Of a stretch of 64,000 bases of DNA, positions 21,885 to 32,661 are shown one piece after another. The notes under the pieces were generated by a model, which ran no database searches, was not told the DNA's origin, and saw only the letters and a list, made by a program, of their open reading frames with translations. Both the position numbers and the translations under genes were made by a program. Origin of the DNA: Deinandra increscens subsp. villosa (taxonomy: Eukaryota; Streptophyta; Magnoliopsida; Asterales; Asteraceae); NCBI GenBank assembly GCA_039602395.1, contig JBCNJP010000024.1, forward strand, positions 4,991,524 to 5,055,523. Direction: 5' to 3'. How positions within the stretch are numbered: position 1 is the stretch's first letter; every line of letters starts with the position of its first letter.

Positions 21885-24800
21885 ATGGCACCCAAATTGA
21901 ATCGAAAGGCTGCATCAAAGCCTACTCAAATGTTCTTCGCCGAATACAATGTTGTAGCGTACTTCGAGAAGTCTGATAAGTCAAAGCTATTTGATGAAAT
22001 GAACGATTTCCTCAAGAAATCCAACACTCAATTTGCTTTAACTGTGAATCCTGTAATATGCAAGCAGAGAATTGCTGAATTTTGAGACTCGGCCAAAAAA
22101 TATGTTGATAGCAACGGGGTTGGTAAAATTGACTCTAGAGTCAATGGGAATGAGATTAGTTTGACTGAAGAAATGATCCGGAAGCATCTGAAATTCAATG
22201 ATGCAGGAGGTGATCCTGATTACAAGTCTGAATTGTACTTGAAGACGTAAGAAGCAATTGGGTATGGGGGTCACTTAACTTGTGGGACCATCAAAAAGGG
22301 ACAACTACCCTATGTTTGGCGATATCTTGCTCATACCATTCTCCATTGGCTATCTCACAAGAAAACTGCGTGGGATGAACTTGCTACACCTCAATCATCC
22401 GCTTTTCATGGATTGGTAAATGGGCTCAACTTTAACTTTTCAAAAATGATATTTGATGGAATGCTGGAAAATCTAAAACCTAAAAGGATCTTTCACATGT
22501 ACCCCAGATTCATCCAACACATTCTCAATTGTGAATTTCGAAATCTGCAAATCTCTGATCAACATCTTGAACTAAAATCTTTTACAAGTAAAACATTTTC
22601 TAACATGCAAGTGAACAAAATTGTTTTCCTTGGTAAAGACACATCACACCCTATTCCTAAGGCCAGGACTGCTCCTAAGCAAACTGCTCCTGGTGACAAC
22701 ATTGTTACACCAAGAAGTGTTGAGCCCACACCAGACCAACCATCCTCTTCCACTGATATACAAATTCCGACCAAAAGGACGAGGATGTCCACATCAAAAA
22801 CCACACCCAAAAATACCAAACAAACTCAACAATCACCCAAAAGGAAGAGGACTAGGTCTCCTTTACCTAGACCCTCCACAGGACTACCTCAGAATGAGGG
22901 TGATATATAACCTAGGCCACATAAAGTAGATTCCCCAACCCTTATTGCAGGGAATATACTTCTGGACATGGTTCAATCACCCAACCCACATTCTGCTGAT
23001 AAGGTGACTTGCAGTAGTGATGGAGCAAGTCAGGTGGAAAGGGCTGACACTACTCATGAAGTCCCACTGGACCCTGAGGACAGTACCACATCATTAAGAC
23101 CCAATCCACAGCAACTATTTCAGTCAAGGAACCTATTCAGGAACCTTTGATTGACAACAGGAATCCCAGGTGCCAATAAATCATGGGTGCTGAGCATGAA
23201 CAAGGTTGGCTTGTTTGCTCTTCTTTGCTCAAAGATACTGGCAACGCACCAGTTGAGAGCAGCATGACACATACTGAATTGACGGTTCGATGTACAAAAC
23301 TTGAAAATGAATTGGCAGCTCTCCGTGCAATTGTGAGAGCTCAAGGAGAAGAAATTGAACGTTTGAAGGCAGGAAAATCTGTGAAAGCCACTAATAGGTA
23401 AGGTTGTCAACCATATGTTGAAATGAAATTTTACATGTCAAACTAGATTTAATTCAAAATAGGATCTTGCACAGGGTGTCTTCCTCAGATGTTGATGAAG
23501 TTGAACAAGTTGATTCGGTTGAACAAGTTGATCCGGTTGAACAACTTCATCCGGAGGTAGAAGGCCATGTTGATCCGATTGAACAAGTTGATCCGGTTGA
23601 ACAACTTCATCCGGAGGAAGAAGGCCATGTTGATTCGGTTGAACAAGTTGATCCGGTTGAACAACTTCATCTGGAGGAAGAAGGCCATGTTGATCCGGTT
23701 GAACAACTTCATTGGGTTGAACTAGTTGATCCGGTTGAACAACTTCATATGGTGCAAGTGACTGCTGATAATCAGAGTATCACAAGTGTGATGAGTGATC
23801 TGCAAACCATAAATGTGGAGATAGCTCCTGAAGCTCTATCTTTCATGAGAAAAATGATGATTAGGAATACCTTAACTGAACTGGGTTAAGGAGTGCTCCA
23901 TCTCTGCCCATCATTCCTCTTTTAAAGCCTAGTGATCCATCTCTGCCCATCATTCCTCTTTTAAACCCTTGTGCTCCCCCTGATACTCCTGAAACAGAAA
24001 AGGTTGTTGAAGAAGACGGAGTCAAAGACAAGGTGTTTGCACCTGTTAAAGAGACAAAGCCTGTTGAGCCAAAGACTGAACCTACTTATGAGAATGATTT
24101 TTCTGTTGAAGCAATCAGATTCAGAAAAGGAAAAATGGTGATGCCCCAGTACCAATCAGATTCTAACAAGGTGTTTGCAGCTGTTAAGAAGACAAAGCCT
24201 CCAACATTATTCATGATCAACATGTATCTCTCCCAGAAGATGAGGTAAACATGATAAAACAAGCACTTGCAGATGCTAAGAAAGCTGAACAAAAAAAAAG
24301 GGAAGGAGACATGGCCTTGGCATTTAAACTACAAGGAGACATGCTGCGTTATTCAAATGATAAAGTAATAATGGTTCTGATAAAGGAAATCAAGAGAAGG
24401 TCTATTGATGAGAAAATGGCAACGATGGACTCTAACAAGGAGACAAGAAAAAGAAGAATGGCCACATAATCTGACAAGGAGATCAAAGCTGAACAAGAAA
24501 AGCTCAGACTGGAAAATAACCCTCAGAATGCCAAACTCCTTTGGAAGTTCAGAGATATTATCATAGCCAGGGGATGGGCAACTCTTGAACAAGCAAATGT
24601 AATGACTGCTAATCAGTTATGCGATATGATGTCCAAGGTTGTTCAAGAGGATGGTGAATTAAAACTGAAGGAAAAGATAGATGCTGATGAAAGGCAGGAG
24701 AAGATAAAAAGGGAAGAAGAGATACAGATGATCCTAGAAAACCCTATGACAGAGGAAGAAGAACTCAAGCTTCTCAAATGCTATTTCATTAAGATGAGGG

Positions 24801-25929
24801 GGAGGACCCAAAAAAGATCAATCCTTCTGGTATTAATAGCTTGAGAATCAAATATTCAAATACCATACTTGAACATAACAAAATCTCAAAGGTTACAGGT
24901 GAACCAATACCACCAGGTGCATTTTCTGATCTGAACAGAACCCTAGCCTCACAGCAACCCAGAAGAAACCCTCCTAGAACTAGTAGACCTGTAAAGCCTC
25001 CTAAACCTGTAACATTAAAGCCTCTTCCACCAAAGTTTAGAATAGACAACTTCACACCCTTTATAGCACAACCTAGAAGTGGTCATACTCTTCCATCTCT
25101 AGATCCTCACATAAACAAACCCCCAAAACCCTCATCTCCACCCAAGTCACCAGAAAAACCACCCACCAAGAGAATGAAGTCAGTGGCTAAGAAGGAAAAA
25201 GGAAAAGTGATCAATGAGGAGGATGAATACAGAGATGTCCATGCTGAAAGGAGAAGAATCGTCTCCTGGAGGTATGATGATGAAGCGAAAGTATACCTAT
25301 TCACAACCAGTTCAGATGAGGTACTAAAGTTTACAGCTGAAGAAGCCATGTACAACCTCACTGACCATGAGTTGGGTGATGTTAGATAGTTACGTGGTGA
25401 TATGAAGGGTACGTGTTCACAAGAGGACTCCTTAATGCTAAGGATAAAGATGTATTTGGATGACTTATACGGGGAAGTAAATGAAGCCACACAACGCAGC
25501 ATTGACAATTATGTTTCGACACTTGAAGTTGATAAGGATGGAAATTTGGTAGTCTATAGAGCTGATGGGTCATTCAAAATGCATAGTACAGTTCCAGATA
25601 CAGAATGGAGCCAGGCTGACAAAGAGCGAATCCATTTAATAATGATAACTAACAGGCTTCATGTGGTTAAGAGAAAACAGGTGACCAACTGGGAGTATAA
25701 GAAAGAAATAGGCATGTATCACATTTTCACCAGTGAACATGGCGAGATAATTCGAAGCTTAGAAGATGCTCTAACTGGGCTTTCTGAAGCTGAGATACAA
25801 GATATTATCAGGATTGGTGATACTGAGAGCAGAATAATGACACGGACCTTTCATAAAAGTCTCCTATTTCACAAAGCCAAAATTAGGTTACAAGTTATTG
25901 AAGAGGAGAACAAGATGGGTATCGGATGA
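21885..25929 (+). pseudogene. ORF3 homologue inside the CACTA element
   Basis: The start MAPKLNRKAA parallels the E1 and E3 ORF3 starts. The conserved N-terminal domain is recognisable (NVVAYFEKSD, ALTVNPVICK, TIKKGQLPYVWRYLAHTIL, MYPRFIQHIL). It is closest to E3 (TIKKGQLPYKWRFLAHTIL). An in-frame TGA at 22083-22085 lies where E1 and E3 have Trp, another stop lies near 22248, and several frameshifts follow. The middle is Pro/Lys-rich, then come the VEQVDPVEQLHP repeat (23505-23750), a Lys/Glu coiled coil (24250-24800), a Pro-rich block with FRIDNFTPFI (E3 has YRTDNFTPII) and a C-terminal domain (25402-25929). No gag, pol, LTR or PBS lies nearby, so this ORF is carried without its retrotransposon. 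Confidence 0.75.
23505..23750 (+). repeat. In-frame tandem repeat encoding VDPVEQLHPEEEG units
   Basis: Units of ~57 nt and ~21-nt subunits built on gttgatccggttgaacaa and cttcatccgga encode repeats such as VEQVDPVEQLHPE. The DNA word CCGGTTGAAC...TTCATCCGG is the same motif family seen in E3 noncoding DNA. Confidence 0.88.
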
Positions 25930-26129
25930 ACTTGGATGGAAGAAGAGTTGATCCCTGTATTTGTGTACAATTGCTTAAGTTGTTCCAGTTTGTATGTTAA
26001 CATGATAGTTGTTACAGTTTTATTCATACACTTTTCATCTATAATAACATATTCATTTTCAATGAATCATAGCAGACCTCCATTTCACTCATAACTGTGA
26101 TCTTACATGAAGTATATATGATTATATTC

Positions 26130-26815
26130 ATATGCTATGTTAATTAGTATATGTTGGCATTTTGATATGGTGGGATGAGATGATTTATAAATACGATAAA
26201 TTTTACTTCTAAATTGGAAGTAGAACAAAACCGAATGAACTACAATTCCTCAGGAAGAAGAGTTCATGTGGATTGAGAGAAGATGAACTAGAGTTCTTCA
26301 GGATGAACCGGATAAACTAGAGTTCTAAAGTTCTTCAGGATTGTTAACCAGTTTTCATCTATAATAACATACACATTTTCAATGAATCATAGCAGACTCC
26401 ATTTTACCCATAACTATGATCTTACATGAAGTATATATATCCATATGCTATGTTGGTATATGTTGGCATTTTGATATGGTGGGATGAGATGATTTATAAA
26501 CAGCATAAATTTTACTTCTTCAGTAAATTGGAAGAAGAACAAACCGGATGAACTACAATTCCTCGGGAAGAAGAGTTCATGAGGATTGAGAGAAGATGAA
26601 CTAGAGTTCTTCAGGATGAATCGGGTAAAATAGAGTTCTAAAGTTCTCCAAGTTGTTTAACCAGTTCACAATAAAATAAAAATCACATCAGTTCACAATA
26701 AAATCTATTTGCAACAATCAAATTTAGAATAAAATCAACTTTAATGATTGAGATAAAATCTATCTATATAATTAATGGTAACCAAAACAAAACATGAGGA
26801 AGAGTTAACAAAAAC

Positions 26816-26820
<5 letters not shown>
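26130..26820 (+). repeat. Duplicated block with CCGGATGAACT motif clusters
   Basis: About 300 bp starting with the text tatgttggcattttgatatg (near 26151) is repeated near 26458, including the phrase ccggatgaactacaattcct in the second copy. Words such as gaactagagttcttcaggat and accggat recur. Similar clusters are at 17850-17940, 18540-18560, 28010-28090 and 28220-28340. Confidence 0.75.

Positions 26821-26855
<35 letters not shown>
26820..26855. repeat. TA microsatellite
   Basis: A run of ~18 TA dinucleotides. Confidence 0.95.
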
Positions 26856-26857
<2 letters not shown>

Positions 26858-26909
26858 ATCTTTATACAAAGATTTTCATCATATCCTATACAAAGATCTA
26901 TCTAACTAG

Positions 26910-27533
26910 CTAAGACCTAGCATCCGACATATAGTCTTCATCATCTAAGAAGCTGCTGCTGCTGTCATCAGGAAACAGCTTTTGACCAGGCGGCAATCTC
27001 GGTCCCAACTCGGAGGTGTAGGTGGAATCCCTGTTCCGGATTAAATACACATCCAGCTCTCTCTCCCCTTCTGGTCCCTGGAGATGAAGTTTCATATCCC
27101 CTACAACTTCGGCAGTGATGAAATCAGCGTACTCAAGCCCGTATGTGATGGACAGAGCTGGGATCCTCCAGTAAATGAGGAAATAGCCAATCGATGTGTG
27201 GTTTAGGTATTGCACCATTTGATTCAGATCCTGCCAATCAAATGTGCGAATGTCGACATAGTCGACATAATCTACCTTTCCCTTCCACACATCCTGGCCT
27301 GTGGCATTCCGGTGGAAATCACCGCAGTGATGGATCTTGAGGGTGAACCTCCGACCACCTGTAAAAAAACCCAAATGCAGAGTACAGAGTAAGTAATTAA
27401 AAAACATAAAACCCTAAAAATAAAAAACTTGCAGACATTGTTGAGTGAAAATACACTTATGGGGAGTCTTGCCGTAGTAGGGCGCTGGTTCATTAACACC
27501 CCTAATCCTCCATTGTTTACCAAAGGCAGCCAT
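26910..27533 (-). CDS. PB1-like domain protein, gene 1 in the CACTA
   Basis: Exon 2 (up to ~27362 down to 26910) reads GRRFTLKIHHCGDF, KVDYVDYVDIRTF, RIPALSITYGLEY and MKLHLQGPEG, the pattern of the plant 'PB1-like' domain: a beta hairpin with IHHGG, a YVD-VD segment, a PG/GL loop and a final strand. A likely first exon begins at 27533 (MAAFGKQWRIRG) and is joined over a short intron ending in TTTTTACAG. The tail is acidic and Ser-rich (DDSSSSFLDDEDYMSD). This domain usually sits at the N terminus of transposon-encoded proteins; here it stands alone. Exact splice sites are uncertain, and it may be a pseudogene. Confidence 0.6.
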
Positions 27534-27852
27534 TGATTGATCGAAGTTTTTTTCTTGATGATCAGGAGTTCGTACAGATGATTTTGATGGCGAAAAAGTG
27601 GAAATTTAAAGGCAGCCAAGACACGCTACCAGCTATGGTGGGAAGAAGTGGAAATGTCAGGCCAAGATAACCGTGAATATTTTTTACCTTTACCACACAA
27701 ATCCTGTTTTTACCGTGTCTATTAATTACCTTTAGCAACGCAAATTTTGTTTATCAGTTATTTATTATGTGATGGGAGTAATTAAATAAGTTCTTGTTAA
27801 AATATAACCAATTAATACTTGTGTCTCAATGGTTTGTAGTGTGTTCCTTTCT

Positions 27853-27911
27853 TTTGACTGACCCAGGTTCAAGCCTTGTTTTTTGACTGACCCAGGTTCA
27901 AGCCTTGTTTG
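27853..27911 (+). repeat. Tandem duplication of ~30 bp
   Basis: The phrase ttttgactgacccaggttca plus agccttgtt occurs twice in a row. Confidence 0.85.
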
Positions 27912-27993
27912 CTACAATTTATAATTTTTTGATTGTCTAATAGTGGATGATAGGATTTATAAACTGGATAGATTTTAATTCTTCAGTAAATTG

Positions 27994-28069
27994 GAACAAG
28001 AACAAAACCGTATGAACTAACAAGAACAAAACCGTATGAACTAACAAGAACAAAACCATATGAACTAGA
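27994..28069 (+). repeat. Three tandem 24-bp repeats
   Basis: aacaagaacaaaaccgtatg followed by aact is repeated three times, the last with one change. Confidence 0.9.
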
Positions 28070-28645
28070 ATTCCTCAGAAAGAAGAGTTCATCTGGAATG
28101 AGAGCAGATGAACAGAACGGGATGACATTTTTAGACAACTGTTTCACTGCCTTGGCGGACTGAGATGATTTATAATTAAACAGGATCAATTTTAGTTATT
28201 CATTAGAGAAGAAGAAGAATAGATCCGGATGAACTAGAGTTCTTCAGGATCAAGAGTAATTATTCAGTAATAGAACAGGATGAACTAGAGTTCTTCAGGA
28301 TGAACCGGATAAAGTAGAGTTTTTCAGGATGAACTATGTATACTATAAATAACCAAAGTTGTTATTTCTGCTCGTAGTCTATAGGATATTCCCATGTATT
28401 TAACCCCATTATCTAGTGAATCAAAATCATTGTGGTTGAATACAATTCCTTATACACTAATATTTAGTCACACAACCTAATATATGTAGAAGACATCCGG
28501 ATGAACTAGAATTCTTCAGGAAGAAGATCGAGTCAAAAGACACATCGGATGCATAACACATCAACAATTAATTACATATATAATCCAAAAAGATGTGATA
28601 TCAGTTAACTAACTACAAATATATATAATAAAAAACAACATAAAC

Positions 28646-29060
28646 TTAAAACATGCTCCCACTAGAGAAATTATCTGAATCGTCATATCGGCATGTCCAT
28701 GGGTAAGCTACCTTCAGGGGGGAGGGGGAGGAGGAGGAAGACACCTTCACATCTCCATCGAGGTAGATGGATATGACCTCCTCATCCATGACGTGCAGGG
28801 CCAAGGCCCTAACATCCCTCGGATCATAAGTGAATGGAACCAATCCAAAATCCAGAGACAACCCTGGGATACTCAGGTAGGGGTTGAAATCGTTCAAGTC
28901 ATAACCTAGGTCAGACACCATTTGACCTACGTCATCGAACGAGAAGGAGTTAATGTCCACCTCGTCGAAGTAGCGAACCCTCCCATCGATGTATTGTATC
29001 CGACCATTGAGGCTCGCAAAATACCCTAGGTGATAGATCACCAAAGTAAACAGACTAAAA
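28646..29060 (-). CDS. PB1-like domain protein, gene 2 in the CACTA
   Basis: The main exon (from about 29060 down to 28646) starts after a TTTTAG acceptor and reads LFTLVIYHLGYF, DGRVRYFDEVDINSFSF, MVSDLGYD, YLSIPGLSLDFGL and VISIYLDGDV. This matches the same PB1-like fold as 26910-27533, and the pair are diverged paralogues. The C terminus is Ser-rich. An upstream exon probably lies near 29160-29200 but I cannot define its start. The function of the domain is unknown; protein interaction is inferred from the PB1 name only. Confidence 0.55.
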
Positions 29061-29399
29061 TCTTCTTCCCCTATTCAAGAAAAATCACCAAATCAGAGAC
29101 GCGAATTCCACATTAAAGCATTTGAATTTCAGTCATTTAGATGATTACTTACCGTATCCGGGGCTATCTTCCACATTCAGAGGACGCAAATGCCATATTT
29201 TCAGAGAGTGGTGATAAACCAAAAAACATAGAGCTAAGAGAGCTAACGGCGTATATGGTGATGATCGACAATTAATTAAATAATTATATGATTTATATCC
29301 GAAACTTAAGGTGGTAGATAAATATTTGACCTCTAGTAATGATATATATCCGTCGTCGCCACAGATAATTAACTAATTAAAATTGGCTACTATTTAGGA

Positions 29400-29957
29400 A
29401 TGGTTAATATATGTGGCCATAGGTAATAGATTTTTGTCACTCACAACCTACTATTTAGTCAAACAACCTAATAACAGTGGCCATATGTACTAGCTTTTAG
29501 CCACATAACTTAGTAAAAAGCGTGGCCATCGCTCACATATAGCCACGCATAATATATACTTAATAGTTTTGTTTTTTTTAATTACTAAGTAATAAAATCT
29601 ACTCTTCCGTCACATAACATTATTTAAACGTGGCCATACATTCCTTTTTTGTCACACGAATTAAAAATCATAAAAATTTCGTGGTCGTTTGGTGCATTTC
29701 GCCACTCTTTTTTAAGCGTCACAAATAAGTGCCACATGTTTTTGTAAAATAGTGGCTAAAGCCACTGCACCTGATTGTTGTTGTCACATAACCAATAAAA
29801 TACGTGGCTAAAAGGGTCCAAAGGCTTTATATTTGGCCACGGGTACAAAATATGTGTGGCTACAACTAGTATTTCTTACCTTTGGCCACGTTTTTTACAA
29901 AACAGTGGCTATGCGTTTAAAAAAAAACCGTGGCCAAAGCCACTTTTTGACGTGGTG
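29400..29957 (-). repeat. CACTA right subterminal region and terminal inverted repeat
   Basis: Many GTGGC(C/T)A and TGGCCAC words occur, ending ...CTTTGGCCACGG...TTTTTGACGTGGTG as read inward from 29957. It is less regular than the left side. Confidence 0.8.
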
Positions 29958-30545
29958 ATCTAATATATATCGTCACATTAATTTTATGTGTGACCGTAAG
30001 TTAACATTTATTAGTCACATTAATTATTTGTGTGATCGTAATTTAACGTTTATGGTCACAGTTCCAATTTTGACATGTGACTAAAGATAAATCATGGTAA
30101 TGATAAATGGAAAAACATGTGACTGTAAGTATAATATGGTAATCTTTCATTTGATTAGGAGTGACTAAAAATTAATACTAAGGAAACATTATCGCAATCT
30201 AAGTACTTTATGGTCACAGTTTCAATTTTATTTGTGATTAAAGATATGTCATGGTCATTATAAATGGAAAAATATGTCACTACAAGTATAATATGACCAT
30301 CTTTCATTTTATTAGATGTGACTAAAAATTAATACCAAGGAAACGTTATCACATTCTAAGTATTTTATGTCACAGTTCCAATTTTGATGTGTGACTAAAG
30401 ATAAATCATGACCATGATAAATGAAAAAACATGTGAATATAAGTACAATATGGTATCTTTCATTTTATTAGGTGTGACTATAGATACTTTATGATGACAC
30501 TTACAATGTTAATATTAATATGTTAATATGTGGCTACTAGGCTAA
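29958..30545. repeat. Right remnant of the older host element, ~158-bp tandem repeats
   Basis: It starts with the right CACTA TSD ATC. Three units carrying gataaatgraaaaayatgtsa and gtgactaaa(g/a)at recur near 30091, 30248 and 30407, a period of ~158 bp. The layout resembles subterminal repeats of another CACTA-like element. Confidence 0.55.
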
Positions 30546-30701
30546 AAACTTTCACTTCCCGCTTGTTTAATTTTCACTATCCCACTTACCAAATTTTCTA
30601 AAACAAATTCTCTCCATCAGTTCGCCCCATGACTTATCTATCTATCCCTCTTTGTCAATCTCTCCTTTATCCACACCCACACTCTATAGTCATATTGCCA
30701 C

Positions 30702-30812
30702 AACTCCATCCGACCCCCACCTTCGGTCACTCTCCTATTGGCGGATACCCAAAATTAACTCCATCCGACCCCCACCTTCGATCACTCTCCTATTGGCGGA
30801 TACCCAAAATTG
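30702..30812 (+). repeat. Two tandem 55-bp repeats
   Basis: aactccatccgacccccacc and the following sequence through tggcggatacccaaaatt are repeated with one change. Confidence 0.9.
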
Positions 30813-31816
30813 GTTGGGTCATCATTGATCACCATTGATCTCCTCCGGTCACTCTCCTAGCATTAATCGTTAAATCCTAACCGCTGAGCAGCCACCATTG
30901 ATGCAGTCCATTGATAGGTTTTCTTCATTCTTTCCTGGTAGATTATCTCCCTTTACCTTTGTTATGGGTCAAATTCCAAGCACCCGGCTGAGAAGCTTGA
31001 TCATGCAGGAATCCGGGAATCCCAAGGATTCTCGACAGGTTACGTTATTTGTTATTTATTTAAATATCCTTTACTTGCTAATAGCCACGTGATTAATTTC
31101 AATGGCAGGTAAGCAAGGTTTAACCTTCCTAAGGAATCGGTCAATTAGCGCTGACGTGGCATTAACGAACGTGGACTGAGTGGTGAACTTCCTCAAACGG
31201 CTAATGGACGTGGTCAAGAGGATCCCTGATTTCTCTGATAATTAGTTATTTCTGTTTGTAGCTATAAATGGGACATGATCGAATTAGGAAACATAACACA
31301 CGACACTCTGAATATTGTAACACTTAGCCTTCGATCATCGTCTCCACCACTGTAATCGAATTCTTACTTTATAAAAGCTTTAGGTAGCAGGCGCTTTGAG
31401 CCGGCTCCCGAGGTTTTTACTGGGATTCTCAGAGGCAACTCTCAGGATTCCGGGTTTCCCTCGTATATCATCGTGTCATTTGCATTACTTTTTCTTTACC
31501 TTTGAACCAGACTTCTTGGCACCTCACCCCACATTCTAAGTTTGGAATACGAGATTGCCTCGTGCAATTTTTGACCAAAACAACCTTCGCGAAAGGTATT
31601 TCACTACTCACAAATGAAATTTTCTTGATTTTAATAGAAGAATATGGGTTTTCCTATTTTTTTGTCTATTTACTAGAATTTGGGTTGTTATTTGTTATGA
31701 TTGCAGGTTTGTGATAGCTTATTTACCAGATTATTAGTTTGCTGAGCATGTTGTCCTTATATTAAAAACCCTAATATGATATATTCAATGAATTGTATGT
31801 ATACAAAGGTATAAGA
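30813..31816. other. Unassigned region left of the flotillin-like exon
   Basis: It contains a short open frame at 30898-31030, a TATAAA-like block near 31264 followed by a C-rich leader, and T-rich sequence. The block 31100-31490 could be a solo LTR, but I could not define ends. No gene call is supported. Confidence 0.35.
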
Positions 31817-31916
31817 GGTGAACTAGGAGCTTTACAGAAACAAAAAGCCGTAGAAGCAATCATGTACGAAAAACAAAAACAAGAGGACGCTCAGGAGGCT
31901 ACTGCGGAGGCCACCT

Positions 31917-32568
31917 TGTAGGATCGTTATAAGTCAGAGTTAAACTTAAACAAAGCTTTTTACTTGCAAATATAACCTTGCGGAATTAAGTTATATTTTA
32001 CTTTTCTTAAGCAATGTTGAATTCTTGTGTAATGTAAATGCTTGATTTGCAGAATAGTAGTAACAACAAAGTATCAAATACTCGGCACTATTTGCATTAA
32101 CTCAAAGCTACACTATTACAAGTGATAACCACGCTGTGTAAACTAAGAGGTAACAATCTATATATAGTGCAGAGGAGATCAATCACAGCCATTGATCTCA
32201 TGTGATCTAATCTAGATCGTACATTACAAAGTCAAATCTAAGCTACCAAAAGAATAAACTTCGACATTTGAAATGACTTGCGTGTTGACAGCAATAATCT
32301 ACTTTTGGAGAGCGGCTTGGGCAGATGTAGAAGCATACGAGAAGCTTTTGCAGGATGGGACTGCTGAAAAGACATCTCAGGAAAAGTCAGGTTGAACTCA
32401 TTATCTGATGGATAATCGAGTTCACCCGGAATATTCACTAAGTGACAAAACTGCTTCTTTCCGCTTGAACTTGTTGTTCCGCTTGAAGTTGTAGTTCCGC
32501 TTCAACTTCAACCGGAATTGTCAAAACTGGAGTTCAGCCGGAATTCTTCAAAATTGAAGTTCCTTACA
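31917..32568 (-). repeat. E3 3' LTR (652 bp)
   Basis: The copy begins TGTAGGATCG and ends TTCCTTACA on +. A minus-strand TATA box (TATATATAG) is at ~32158-32166. CCGG-TTGAA motifs cluster at 32440-32550, i.e. in U3 upstream of the TATA box. Confidence 0.93.
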
Positions 32569-32580
32569 ATCTCCCCCTAA
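32569..32580 (-). other. E3 polypurine tract
   Basis: TTAGGGGGAGAT read on the minus strand, directly before the 3' LTR. Confidence 0.88.
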
Positions 32581-32661
32581 GCTGATGCTGTCAAATTATT
32601 CTTCTAAGTCAAAGTTCATCTTCAAAATTGACTTGTACCCAAAAATTTTCTTCTCCTTAAC

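Larger units (their letters stand above)
16298..29957 (-). mobile_element. CACTA (En/Spm-type) DNA transposon, 13.7 kb, with captured genes
   Basis: The left end is CACTACGTCAAAA...TTTGGCCACGG. The right end, read inward, is CACCACGTCAAAA...TTTGGCCACGG, so the terminal CACTA has one base change there. A 3-bp TSD flanks it. Both subterminal regions are packed with GTGGCCA-type words in opposite orientation, as expected of transposase binding arrays. The interior holds transposase-type exon remnants (18092-19850, -), a degenerate inverted repeat (20640-21665), an ORF3 homologue (21885-25929, +) and two PB1-like genes (-). I found no TNP2-type DDE transposase, so it is probably non-autonomous. 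Confidence 0.85.

Noticed and set aside
23485..23712. Minus-strand repeat ORF with FNRINLFNRINM text
   Set aside because: Shadow of the plus-strand VEQVDPVEQLHP repeat.
32238..32438. 66-codon ORF preserved in both E3 LTRs (also 57117-57317)
   Set aside because: The two copies are identical because LTRs are copied from one template; no start context or domain supports a gene.
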